NCBI RefSeq assembly: GCF_026914185.1
Contig: NC_070560.1
Location: forward strand, 3,897,501-3,961,500
Source of the DNA: Puccinia triticina
Lineage: Eukaryota > Basidiomycota > Pucciniomycetes > Pucciniales > Pucciniaceae
Reading direction: 5' to 3'
DNA: 64,000 bases
Below, one piece after another: positions 32,385 through 44,291 of the stretch (position 1 is the stretch's first letter; the number at the start of each line of letters is the position of its first letter). A program made the translations under genes and the position numbers. The notes below the pieces were generated by a model. That model saw only the letters and a list, made by a program, of their open reading frames with translations, had not been told where the DNA came from and did not search any database.

Positions 32385-33757
32385 TTGTAAGCTGTACCCA
32401 ACAAGCTAGAAATTCAATTATGAGTGGTAGAATTCAAAGATTATAATCCCAATATTTCATGATGGAATGAAGAGCGCTTAACTAATAGCCATAATAACCA
32501 CGCAGCCATCGCAACAATTCAAGGGATTTTTATTCTTCGAATGCGTAAGTTCTGCCAGGGTTTCAGATTGTGTGAGTAGTGTTAAGATGTAGGATTTTAC
32601 GTTGCACCCGACAAGAAGTTTCCACCAGCACACACTATTCACCTATTGGGAAACTATTTCAGGAATAAGAAGAATGCAAGTCAGATTGATTGATCACAAA
32701 ACGGAAAAGAAAGTATGATTGGCCGTACCTGCAACCAGGGGGGCGGTCGAGTCAACCAGACAGCGAGAGAGATGAAGTGCGCGATGGACAGGAAACCTAT
32801 AACAAAAAAGAAAGGAAATTGGCAACCGATCAGCACTCCCGAACTGCAAGCTTGTGAAGAAAGTTTAGAGGACTGACGCGGCTGATCGTGAGTTTTGATG
32901 GCGAGGAAATCTTGACCGGTCGGGCTAGGTTCATTGATGGAAGCTGGATATATGGTCCATCAGGCTCCATATCCTGATACGTGCCTACATACACGTTGCT
33001 GGGTGTCCAGAACTATGTATCGGAAGAAAACTGTGGGAGGGTGTTCCGACTCGAACTTGAAACAGTAGGAGAAGATTCTTAGCAGCTTCTGCTTCTTTTT
33101 CGAACTTACAACAAGTCGCATGCTCGCTTCTTTTTGGGTATTCTTGTTTCAGGCTTGGGTAGTTTCATAACCCCCAGCAGTCCTCACAGCCCCCGCTCAG
33201 ATGAGCCCAGGCCAAAGTCATCGCACACACTGGCGCACCAGCTGGCGAATCGAAACTCAAAGGACCAAGCCTGATGACAAAAGCAGGCTGCACACCCCCG
33301 TCAAGGGCACCCTGCGCCCCACACACCGTTTTACAAAGCTGACGATTACAATGCCTTGCCAGACGAAACTCTAGTATTGCTTGAGACATAGTGCTCCCAC
33401 TGCTTGCTTGTTAAAAGACCATAAATGAAGACACGAGAATTAGATTATTTTTTTCTTCTTTCTTGTGATGGTACAAAGGACACAGAGAAGCAGCAAGAGA
33501 GAAGGGCGTGTATAAGTCATAAGAGAACGAAGCACAGGAACGCGCAAAATAAAAAAGAGCGTCTATACATATATATATATCCACACGACCTGTGAGCACA
33601 TTTTATGGAAAGGGTGATGAAGCTGATGGTGTACTACAAAATAAATTAAAGATCGATAAATAGGGACGAGAGTGAGGGAGATACATCCAAAGAAGACGAA
33701 AGGAAAAGGAAGTGGAAGTGAAGAGAGAATAGAGAGAATCACGAGGAATAGAGTGAA
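32385..33757. other. Intergenic region between the RING gene and the kinase gene
   Basis: No gene supported. The part next to 32384 would hold the RING-gene promoter and the part next to 33757 the kinase 3' UTR. A short (TA)n run lies near 33569-33580. Reading frames at 33165-33389 and 33411-33599 have no support. Confidence 0.35.
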
Positions 33758-36700
33758 TCACGAGGGATGGTGTGGAGGGGGCGGGGTGTTTGACGAGCGA
33801 CGCGAGTTAAGCAAGAACGACGGCCTCGAGACGAGCCCGCGCTCGGCGGGGGAGGGCCTCGGCCCGTTGTTGTGGGCATTCTGAGAGGCTGCGCCAACAG
33901 CGTGCAAGCCGGAATTCGAAGAGAAGCTCGCAGCGAGGCCGGCGGTGGGCGGCTGTTGGTCTGCAGGGGAGGAGGCCGAGGAGGAGGATGAGGAGGAGCG
34001 GGCCATTTGGTTGAGGGTGTCTCTGGACAACGAGCGCGCGGTGGACAGGCGGGTCCCAGATGGCTCGCTGATGGGCCCGGGTTTTCTGGTATGGTGAGGC
34101 AGACTGAGATAGTCGTCGTTAGGCGGCAGGCCGAGAGACGTGGAAGCGGACGAGCGGGGAAGGGCACCGGCGGGAAGGTGGGCCGGCCGGCCGGGCTTCT
34201 TGCCCCCCTTGGCGACACTCGACGGGCTCTTCTCGAGCGTGCAGAACTCCCGGTTCAGTTCCTTGGCAAGCTCACGCACAAGGATCGCCGACTCCGAATC
34301 GGCCATCTTCGTGATCGCCGCCGCCAGTCCACTCATCCGAACAACCGTCGTCTTTTCCTCCGCCGTCTCGAATACCGCTTTCGTCAGTCGTAGCAAGTTC
34401 AATCGGACCACCGCCTTATTGTGGCCCAGTAATCGGTCTACTAATCGGCGTGCAAACGCCGGTTGGCTGATTAATGACGTCCCAACCGCGGGCGAGATCC
34501 GGAACAGCTAGGAAAAAAGAAAGAATGAGCTGTCGTGAAATAACTGTTTGGTTCTCATACTTTGCAGCTTACTTTTAAGAGGGGATCGAGCAGGTTCTCG
34601 AACGTCGTGGCCTTGGCTTTGGTGAACATCCGCAGAAGCGCCTCGATAGAAGACGGCTCAGTCAACGCGTCTTCGACACGGGCAGTTTCGTCCGAAAGCC
34701 TGAAAGAAAAAACGTTGAGAATACTGCACGAACACGTTTGATGTGCTCGCCCCGAACAGAAAATACTGACCAAGCCAAGATGGATTCCAGCGCGGTGATG
34801 CCCCAGAACGGATCCCTCAACAAGCCGAGGTAGAACGCGAAGCCATCCTTCTGCCACAGCAACTTCCGACAGGTCTTGCTCGTGTGTGCAAAGTCGCACA
34901 GGATGGGTAGGGCGAACTGTTTGAGGGGCGAGCTGCTCTTGACGACGCGTTGGAGGATTGGGATCGCGCCTGCAAGCGCCGCTTCTTCTTGACGAGGCTT
35001 GCTCAGTCGACATAAATTGTACAACGCATTCACCACATGGTTCGCGATTTCCTGTTCGTAATTAGAATGCCCCCGCAAATTCAGAGATACATACCCAGAA
35101 ATAAAACAAATCTGCGGGCGGGAGAAGGAGCCGGACACTCACTGTCGTCAACGGCGTGTCCGGATCGCGCTCGATCTGCTCCTTCAACACCTTCGTCAGA
35201 GTCTCGATCGCATTCGCGTTCTGCAGGACTTGCAAGCCGACCGGAAGCATTGTCAAGTTCTTCAGCGTTTTGAGCATCGTCGCCAAAAGCTCGTTCTCCA
35301 AGATAGATAGGGAGCGAATCAGACCTGCAAACAATCTACCCATCATTACCTCTCCATCTCTCTCTTTTTTTTTTAAAAAAAAGGGAAAGCCGTACGTAGG
35401 ATGATTGCACGTGTGAGCATGATTTCTTTGACTTTCATGTCGGCCTGAGAGAATAGGAGGAAGATATGAACGATCCGGCCTTTGGCGTTTTCAGCGAGGT
35501 CGTCGTCGTCATGAGAGACATGAAGGAGGGCTTCCGAGAGGGGTTCGAGCAACCCCTCGTGCGCAAACATCCGGCAAAAATCGTTTCGCGGCGTCGGTCC
35601 CTACACAAGCCCAAAACACACGATGCACACAACGGCGTCAAGGACAGCACCTGCACCGGTCAAGCGCACCACACAACTCACCTGTAGTTCAAACACCCGA
35701 CAGATCCCGTCCACCGCCATCCATACCAGGTCCTTCTGCTCATCGTAATTCTCGTCCATCATTTCCACTAACACTTTCAGACCTCTACAGCTGATAAACA
35801 TCTGCAACTGGATAACCCAACCAAAAGAAAGAGCACGCAAAAGTCAGTCAAAAGGGTCCGGGTGTTTGCGTGCGCGAGCTAGAAAAGGAAGGAAGGCAAA
35901 GCGATGCGGCAGACAGTGAGTAGCGACGTCTGACACATGGAGCCTATGAACAACGCCGCCTCCAGTCGGATCTCGCGCGCGTATTTATTCGACGCAAAGC
36001 CCATCACCACCGGACATCCGCCGTTATACTATTTCCTCCAGCCCCCGAACGCCAGTAATTAGCACTTTGGAGACACGTCGATATGGGAGAATATGAAAGA
36101 AGGACTGACGCAGATCTTTTCCAAGGACTCCGGATCGTCGTTGATGATCTACACGCGAATCCGATCAACATTTCCTGCGCATATATCCAGAGATATTGAA
36201 CAAGGGACCCACCAGGTTGATAGTGCGCAGCAACAGGCTAACGAGGTCCCGTGATCTCTGGAACTGTTGCAAGAGTTCGATGACGGCGAGCATGCCATGA
36301 GAGCGGACGAAATGAGTGCGGATCTCGGGAGTGTCTTCGAACAGCCCAATCTATCGATCCCCACATCCCCATCCCCCCCAAAAAATCAGCATTTCGCGTG
36401 AACGTAAGGGTTGAGGGGAGGCTGACCAGTTGCATGCATCCGTCCTTGAGCGAGATCTCGTCGATGTCCGGCGTCATTTGGTCGACGATCTCGGTGACCA
36501 AAGTCGACAGTCTAGCCAACCTATCGCGGGCAATGTTGGCCTCCAAGGTGGCTTCTTCCGTAAGATTGTCCTCGTCGACCTCTGCGAACGGGTCCACCTC
36601 GTCACTGTCCTCGTCTCCCAACTATCTCTCACACACAAACCTCAGCACTCCAATCGTTAAAAGGAAATACGGGGGGGGGGGGGGGGGGGGGGGGGAAGGG

Positions 36701-39257
36701 CTTACCCAGGATTTGCTGGACATGTTGGACAGTCGGGTTTGCAGCTTCAACGTCTCTGAGGATGGGAATGGACGGTCGTCGGTCTGGTGTGGCTGGGGCT
36801 TGCCGAAGAGGTCCTCGTAGTCCTCGCCTGCCTGTTCGGAGAACCGGTTGAGAGTGGCGTCGGTGGACTGGGCTCGGGCCATTCCGGAGGAAGACGCGCC
36901 TTGAGAGCGAGTGAAGGAGGGCGCGGGGGACTCTGCGCGTTGCGAGCTCGACGACGACGAATCCGACCGGGCTGCAGCGATGCTCGAGAGGCGCGTCTTC
37001 AGGCCAGGCACCACATCAACTCCCGTCACTGAAGCAGGCAGACTGATGTCCTTCGGGTGCAGGATCTTCTGGTGTTGGTTGAGTACCTGTATGAGGAATG
37101 GATGGTCAGTTCCAGTCGGTTCGGATGGGACAAGAGGCGGGGAATGGACCTTGAGGCTGGCGACTTTGCCCTCGAAAGGGTCGCGCTGATCGTCGGCCAC
37201 CAGGTCCGAATAATCCTCGACGATGGGGCCGAGTGCAGGGGAAGTTTGAGGGAGCGATTTCGAGAGACTGGTAGAGGAGGACTTGATCCCAGGCCCGCCA
37301 GGCTTGATAGTCGCGGAGTTATCCTCCCTGGTCGTCATCCGGCGGGTCTGCGAGGACTCGTCACTGTCGTCCTCGTCGTCGTCCTCTTCGCTCTCAGACG
37401 AGCCGCTATTAGCATGGGCCTCATCCAAGGCCGCGATCTTCGACGTCGAGATCCCGCCCTCGAAGTCGTCGTCCCAGTTGTCTCCCTGCGGGCTCTCGAT
37501 GCCCATCTCCGCCAGTTTGCGGGCGGGCGGGGTGGTGCTGATGACCGCCAGGGGGAGTGCACTGGAGGACAGCGGGAGCGCAGAGCCGGCCGCGGGCCGA
37601 CTCACATGAGTGACCCCCGCCAGCCCACGGATCGTCGAGTTTTTCAGCGACATCGCCTCGTCTTGGTACTGGCTTAACGCCGCCGGACCGACTTTGGAGG
37701 GCCCGATCGAGCCCACGTTGGTGAAGAGCGTCCGGTTGACAGTCTTCGGACGTAGATCTTCATTATTATTCGGACGGTGATGGATGACGGAGGGGATGTG
37801 GTTCGGAGAGGTCGCGGTGAGATGGGCAAGGCCTTGAAGGGGTGAATGGACAGGCTCGTACGGGGGCTTGGGGTGGATCGCCGAGGGACTTTCTAATGCT
37901 TTATTCCAGTCTTGGACACGTTGGACGGTCTCGTCGTAGCCCGTCTTGGATGTGTTGTTGTTGGTGTCCGGGGATGGATTCTCACGAGATGAAGTTCCGC
38001 GCCCGTTTTGGTTGTAGTGTTGCCCGGCGGGAGTCCTACGCCCCTGGGCGAGTGCCTGCTCGCGTTCCTTCTGTTCGAGACGTTTCTTGGCGGAGAGCAT
38101 CCAGGGATGTTTGAGTAATTTCTTAGCACTGATCCTGAGATTTTGGTCTTTCTGGAAGCATTGAAGGAGGAAATCTCTTGCGATGGGTGAGGCGGATTCA
38201 GGCAAAGGAGGACAGTCGTCATTCACGATCCTGAACAAGGCCGGCATGGGGTCCAAGAAATAGTAGGGCGGTTTACCTTCGAGAAGCTCAATCACCACGC
38301 AGCCCACCGACCAGATGTCGGAGGCCGTCGTGGCGCCGGATTGGTCGACGACTTCGGGGGCCATCCAGTAGGGCGAGCCGACGACGGCGTTGTCGGATAG
38401 GCCACCGGTGCGGGTGGCCACGCCGAAGTCGGCAAGCTTGACCCCTCCTTCCTTGGTGGCGAGGATGTTGGAGCCTTTGATGTCCCGGTGGATCACACCC
38501 TGTTCGTGCAGATAAAGCAGGCCTTCGAGCACCTGACAGATGTAGACAGCCACGAGTGATTCTGGGAATTTTCCAAACTTTTTGCAGATCGTGTGCAGCG
38601 ACCCGTTTTCACAGTATTCCAATATGATGTACAGATAGTCTGATGTTTTGACGAATCCACGGTATTGGACAATGTTTGGATCTACAAACAGAAAGAAGAG
38701 TCAACAGGCCATTGGTCCACGACAGGAGACGGGTTGCAGGGCATACGATCCAGATTCTTCAACAGGTCGATTTCGGACTAGAGATCGAGCAAAACGTCAG
38801 GACTTCATTTGTCTTTTTTGGGAGACCAAAGCACACTGCAGACCATGATCTCGGGCAGCTCCGAGCGAGGAATATTACTGAGCCCAACCTGCGGCAGTTC
38901 CAGAAGAAGTCAGATCGGGGCTATATTAGCAGATGATGGTATTGCAAGACTCGCCTGTTTGACGGCCACCGTTTCGCCGGTGAACCAGTTCAGGGCTCGG
39001 AAGACGCATCCGAAGGCGCCCCTTCCGAGGACCTCGCCGAGTTGCTGGAGGGGGAAGATGGTTGTGTTGGGAAAGACAAGTTCAGAGGAGAAGCGGTCAG
39101 GAGGGAGGGGGGCATGGGCAGCAGCAGTACTGACGAAGTCAGGCAGCGAGGCCGGGTTGGCCATGCTGGTGTTGACCGGGGGCTGGGCCTGGGCGGGGTT
39201 GGCCTGGTTTTGGCCTCCTGGGTTCGGCTTGGCGATTCGGCGGATGGTGCTGCTCAT
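33758..39257 (-). CDS. sepH: Septation-initiation-type protein kinase (Cdc7/SepH family)
   Basis: A multi-exon gene of roughly 1,400 codons, from ATG at 39257 to TGA at 33758. Exons 1-4 are 39257-38955, 38888-38844, 38777-38747 and 38681-36706. Kinase features: [11 protein letters not shown]-loop, VAVK lysine, HRDIKGSN catalytic loop, DFG and APE. A Ser/acidic linker follows, then armadillo-like helices over many short exons ([51 protein letters not shown]). The C-terminal tail is Ser/Pro-rich. This is the architecture of S. pombe Cdc7 and Aspergillus SepH, which act at the spindle pole body to trigger septation. Intron 1 appears to use a GC donor (GCGAGT). An in-frame 63-bp intron probably lies near 37084-37149. 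The intron at 36622-36705 contains 26 consecutive G on the plus strand. The kinase core and repeats read through without a stop, so the gene looks functional. Confidence 0.9.
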
Positions 39258-40395
39258 GACCGGCGTGCATACAATGGCTTACTGGTCGTCTTCTCGGAGG
39301 CGGAGTTCGATATCCAACCGTCGGACGGTTAGTGTAGCAGATGCGCTGTGCTCGGATGGCCGAGGATGGCCGATTGGGTTTGTAAACACAGATTGCATGA
39401 TCACATAAGCCAGCCTTACATAAGCACCCAATCTGGATTCTGGATTCGATCGACAGTTCAACCGCCGCCAACTTATGCTGGATGTGAGCACATGATCAGC
39501 TGGCCAAGCGGAAGGACAAATCCCACATATTTAAACAGTCGGAAGATTCACAACCCTCGAGCGAAAACAGCAAACCAACAAAACTCACAGCTGCGTCTTC
39601 AGCTAAATACTTCCCCTTATATTCAACGGTGATGCTGAATACATTACCATAAGGGGTAGTGGAGTCGATCCATCGTGCAGCTATTGCTACTACTACAACA
39701 AACCATCAGGCATCCTACTGGGACAAGCAGCAGAATGGAGGCTGGCCATCTGCAATATTCAGACCGTGCACTCCAGGCTTACTGCACCTCCCACCATCAT
39801 CTTTGTCATTGGGTTTTCGACGACAACGCGGCGCGAAGCTGCAATACATACACTCCGCTATTTCTACTAAAAGCTTAGCGGACCCGCCGTTGGACTGGGC
39901 CAGTCAAGACCAGTACCAGAAGTGACACGATGAATTTTTTCTCTGCAAATATTTACAATCAGGAAACTCTGGATATACAACAAAGAAACAGAATTGTGAT
40001 ATCAAAGTGAAATGAAGTGAACAATGGAGGACATCCCGTCGAGTCTGGGAGCCTCCCAGATCTCAATTTACACACCCAAATTCTCAATTTTTGACAAAAA
40101 GAGAAGTGTTTTCCCAACCCTACAGTTTATTGATTTCATGTGCACTGGTTGATTTTTTGATAGGTGTCTTAATTTGAGATTTAGAGGGGCATCTAGAGCT
40201 CTCTAAATGACGACAGGAAGTCATCCAATGAAACACAATGAATACAAAATAGAAATCAGGTCTTCTACATACATCACAGAACTTGGGTTGGTGGAGTTGG
40301 CTTGAGATTCAAAGTGATGATTGAATATTCAGACAGCTATATACATTTGCCACACATGAGCTTCAGTCTTGCCTGTAAATCTGCAACCAACAATT
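39258..40395. other. Intergenic region between kinase gene and SSP2
   Basis: No gene supported. The left part should contain the kinase promoter and the right part the SSP2 3' flank. The 3' flank from about 39890 to 40395 resembles the flank of SSP3 (about 41930-42259), including AAGACCAGTAC, TTGTGATAT-AAAGTGAAATGA and CTTGCCTGTAAATCTGCAA. This is a sign of local duplication. Confidence 0.5.
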
Positions 40396-40972
40396 TCAAT
40401 TACAAACTGCATCTGCGGCTTGGTTTGGTTTATCAATTGGACCATTGACCAGCATTTTCTTGGGAATAGTGAATGCCTTTCCAGCATCAAATGGTTCCTG
40501 ATTTGTCAATCATGTGATAATGGAAAGCTTTTGGTTAGTCACACCCCACCATCAGTTAAATAGAAGTTTTTTCACTGCTGTCCAAACTCACCTTAACTAT
40601 GTTATTATCTTTCAACACTTTTCGTAGACAGCATCGAGTGCCCCAAAAAGCAGCATCATTGACATCTGGATTATCGCTACCTGGACTATTTGTGAGGCAG
40701 CCTCCCGTTTTAGGTGGGAACTGGCCTTCAAGATTGAATAAACAATACATACAGGTTGCAGGTTAGCATACATGCTGGGAATAGGCAGGAATCAATGAGA
40801 TTAGGGAGTACATACCTGGAAGATTTGTTACTTTTGGGTCTTGGTTCTTGTAGTCAATGGGCTTGAAGCAGACAGGTAGTCTATCCTTTGGGCAGCCCTC
40901 CCCAGTCTTAGCAGCATCGACCAAGGCTGTTGTGAGTAACAAGAGCACAATTGAGAAATTTAACATCATCAT
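40396..40972 (-). CDS. Small secreted six-cysteine protein SSP2 (candidate effector)
   Basis: Three exons encode about 130 residues. Exon 1 starts at ATG 40972 with signal peptide MMMLNFSIVLLLLTTALVDA. Exon 2 starts GQFPPKTGGC and ends NNIVK, and exon 3 starts EPFDAGKAF and ends AVCN-stop (TGA 40398-40396). Introns are GT-AG with positions equal to SSP1. Cysteines: GCPKDRLPVC (C-x7-C), GGC, RCC and a final VC. SSP2 keeps an open frame throughout. It lies in tandem with SSP3, about 1.3 kb apart and in the same orientation, and shares 3' flanking sequence with it. Role unknown; secreted rust effector candidate by inference. Confidence 0.8.
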
Positions 40973-42259
40973 GCGTGGTTGATATGAGTAACATGGAAGA
41001 TAGACCACAGAACAAGAGACGAAGTGTTTTGGAGCGTAGCTTAAGAAGCCGGCTAGTAAATCTAGATATTTGGGGATTGAGTTATGGATGGCTGGTGGGT
41101 GAGGGTGGTTCTTTCAACTCGACAGACAATCAGGGAGTTTTTATACAAAACCCTCAGGCGGCTGCGTCGTTGGACGCTGGCGGGAGGAACGAGTAACGCT
41201 AATATTTTGAAGCGTTGTAATAGGCGTACCTGACAGCCGGCGCCGGTTGGAAGTCCGATATGCAACACTCCTTTGTCTTAGGTGCTAAGGCTACCCGCTG
41301 CTAAGCAGCCCGACAATCAACTAGATATCAACGCCTCTGATGTGAAGACATGACAAGGATAAAACCTCGCTGTGAAATCTTGGAGGCATGACAACATTGA
41401 TGCTGCTTGTTTCGAGGTAGTTTGGCCCGATGCAATCAGCAGGGCCGGCGTAGGTAGACAAGGCGTCAGTCAGCAAGGCCGGCGTCGGTGACCAAGGCGT
41501 CGATAAGCAAGCCCGGACTCGGTAAGCAGGGGCCGCAGGGCCAACTTTGGTACGCAATGCTGGCTTCGGTATATGCTGCGCAAGGCGAGCGTCGGTAAGC
41601 AGGGCTGGCGTCGGTGGGTAGGGCCGTCTTCAGCAAGCAAAGCTGCATTGGCAGACAAGCCTACGGACGCCACTGAAGTTACAGAAAATAACAATCCGAG
41701 TGGAGAAAAAGCTCTGCAGCTTGCTCTACCGCAGTGCTTTTTAGAAAATAAAACGGGCACCCAGCACCACCGGCTCCGGCGGGTGCGAGGCGGGCGCGGG
41801 CGGTACCCGCCAACCGGTGCCGGGTACCCGCCCCGAATCCGCCTGCACATTCTCCAACTGGAGAATCCCGTTTGTGTTAAGGCACTAAATTGCGCTATAC
41901 TATTGCTAATGATAGGGAAGCTGGCTCACTGTTGGACTCAGCTAATCAAGACCAGTACAAGAAGTTATGGGAACAATTTGATTTCTGAAAATAAAACAAC
42001 AAGAGAACTCTTAAGGTCTGCTCAATACAAGAAGAAAACAAGCAACATCATTGTGATATGAAAGTGAAATGAGATATACAATCAAAGAGAATGAATCCTG
42101 AGAAACAATAGAACTCAGTTAACGGTGGAATTATGACACAAAACAAAACTTGGGCTGGTTGAGTTAGCCCAATATCCAAATCAATGATTGAATATTCACA
42201 TTATATACATTTTCCACACATAAGCATCAGTCTTGCCTGTAAATCTGCAATCAACAATT
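40973..42259. other. Intergenic region between SSP2 and SSP3
   Basis: No gene supported. It holds the SSP2 promoter, a GGC-rich stretch with AAGCAAGGCCGGCGTCGGT-like repeated words (about 41430-41640), the GC-rich island at 41754-41850, and the duplicated SSP 3' flank from about 41930. Confidence 0.4.
41754..41850. repeat. GC-rich GGTACCCG island, second copy
   Basis: Short GC-rich patch with CGGTACCCGCC, CCGGTGCCGGGTACCCGCC and GGCGGGTGCGAGG-like words, similar in style to 6564-6706. The two are not close copies. Possibly the core of a small transposon family. Confidence 0.4.
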
Positions 42260-42775
42260 TCAGGAACAAATTGAATCTTTGCTTGTGTCTGGGTTGTCGA
42301 ATGATTTTCTGTTGACCAGGATTGTCTTAGGGATATTAAATTTCTGTCCAGCGTCATATTGAGGCTGATTTATAAATTTAACAAGCAAAAGCATTTGCTC
42401 AGTCCCACCCACCAATAGTTGAACAAAAAAAATCACCATTGTATGTACTCACGTTAACTAGCTTTTGCACCTCAGTAGTTTCACAGCATCATCCACGCCA
42501 AGGAAGATTGTCATTGTAGCTTGGAATGTTGTAAATCTTGTTGTTTTTACAGCCTTCTGGTGGTGGCAACTGGGCTTAAGGTTGAAGAAACAATACATAC
42601 AGGTTCCAGGTAATTAGCATGTGTGGGAACACATACCTGGAACATTGACCACTTTTGTGTCTGGGTTATTGTAGTCATTGTGTGAAAAACAGACAAGCAT
42701 CTTATCTGTTGCGCAAGAAGCAGCAAAATCAACTACTGTTAGTAGCAATATCACAATAGGGTAAGTCAACATCAT
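42260..42775 (-). pseudogene. SSP3, broken paralogue of the six-cysteine secreted family
   Basis: Same three-exon plan as SSP1 and SSP2: signal peptide from ATG 42775 (MMLTYPIVILLLTVVDFAAS), SCATDKMLVC with C-x7-C, PEGC in exon 2, a CC pair, and exon 3 with NIPKTILVN ending ICS-stop at 42260-42262. In exon 2 an in-frame TGA at 42489-42491 sits exactly where SSP1 and SSP2 have the arginine of RCC. CGA to TGA is a single C-to-T change. Everything else is open, so the lesion is recent. A gypsy LTR begins only 165 bp upstream of the start codon, so the native promoter is probably cut away. Confidence 0.75.
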
Positions 42776-43760
42776 CACGTGTTGGATATGACTGGTCCCA
42801 AAGATACAAAACAGAACAAGAGACCAAATATTTTGAAGTGAGGCTTAAGCAGACGGCTAGGAAATCTAGATATTCCAAAGTGGAATTGCGTTAAGTTGCA
42901 AGGTATACATGGCAGTCGCATGCATTTAGGTTTTGGCCGTTGTGAGAAAGAAAGCTGGTTGGCTGGTGAAGAATGTCCGCTGACCGCCTTCTTCAAGAAT
43001 ATTGATGTCCGGGCTGTGTGATTGTTGGTAACTCGGCTCTGCACTGCTACTTTCCGCTAGCCTTCAGCGCTCCTCTACTGAGCCTGATCTATAGCGTAAT
43101 AATCTGCAAGTGAATAAAGCTCCGCACTTCGTAAGCGCAAGAATCCGCAGTAACTCTCCAATAAGAATAAGAACACAGATAATCTCCGAATAACTCTTGT
43201 ACGTCCGTAGTTGTAAGTACAATGATGAGTGAAATCCGTAATAATTTGATAGGATAAAGATAATAGGATGATGAAAAGAGAGGAGAAAACCCTGAGCCAC
43301 CCCCCGTCCTTCCCTCCATGCATGTCACCATTCCCACCCAATCCCGCACACCTGACACTTTCCGGCACTAGTCCTCCAGCTCCGCCTGCTATCCCGCTCG
43401 TCACTCTCCCAGATTCCGCTGCTCTCCGACGCTTGTCCTCCCACCGTCCTCTGTCTAGCCCCCGTCAGTCGTTCTCTCACCACCGCCTTCACCCCGGTTC
43501 CACCTGCTGGTGGAACCCGCTCTGGCTGTCATGGCTCACCCGCTGACGCGCCGCTGCTACCAGTCCACGTGTGTAGTCCCGCCGCAGTCCAGCCCTGTCT
43601 TTTCTGCTCCGATCCAAAATCCGCAATCCGTGCATTCCAATCCGCGCGTGACTTTCCGTAAGCTTTCCTGACCTCATCCTCAGTGCTTATGTCACCGGAA
43701 TGCACTCTGCCTGAGAGGCTTTGTGCATTCCCTGCCCGCGCTATCCCCGCGTGGACATTC

Positions 43761-44272
43761 CAAAAGAAATATTTTTGATGATTTGAATTGCTAAGTGAAG
43801 CCGACACACTTTGAAAGAAACAAGTTAGAAGAGTAGAACAAGAAATAAAGTAGAGAAACTTGAGACCAACATTTAGAGCAACAGAGATGTGAGGTGAGGC
43901 AGGGCTTGAAGGATGGACTCGGAGGGAAGAACAAGGAATGGACAGAAGACTGTGTAGAGTTTGTTAGTTTGAGAGTTTGAGATGTGTTTTATGAGAAGCA
44001 GGATCTCACCAGACAGAAAGGACTTGAGTTCGGAGGAAGAAGATAGAATAGAAAATAAGAGTAAAGAGAAGAGAGGAGTGAAGCGAGGATAGTTGAGGAG
44101 TATGAGTGTCGAGATTGAAAGGGAGGATTTGAACAGATAGTCGATTGATCTTGAGGTGGTTGATTGAGGTGGGTAATTGAATGGAATGAAGAAGAGCGAG
44201 AGAAAGCGAAGGAAAGAAGAGAGAAGTGAGAAGAGGAGCTGTCACAGGTGTGACAGTGTTGTGATTTTTACA
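43761..44272 (-). repeat. Copia-1 3' LTR
   Basis: 512 bp. On the minus strand it starts TGTAAAAATCAC and ends TTTCTTTTG. Confidence 0.93.
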
Positions 44273-44291
44273 CTCCCCGTGGCTGGAGAGA

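Noticed and set aside
35535..35560. tRNA B-box-like GGTTCGAGC
   Set aside because: It lies within a coding exon of the kinase gene and has no A box or cloverleaf around it.
43075..43546. ORFs in the Gypsy-2 LTR copies (also 62943-63425)
   Set aside because: They occur in both LTRs with no conservation of frame and no protein features.
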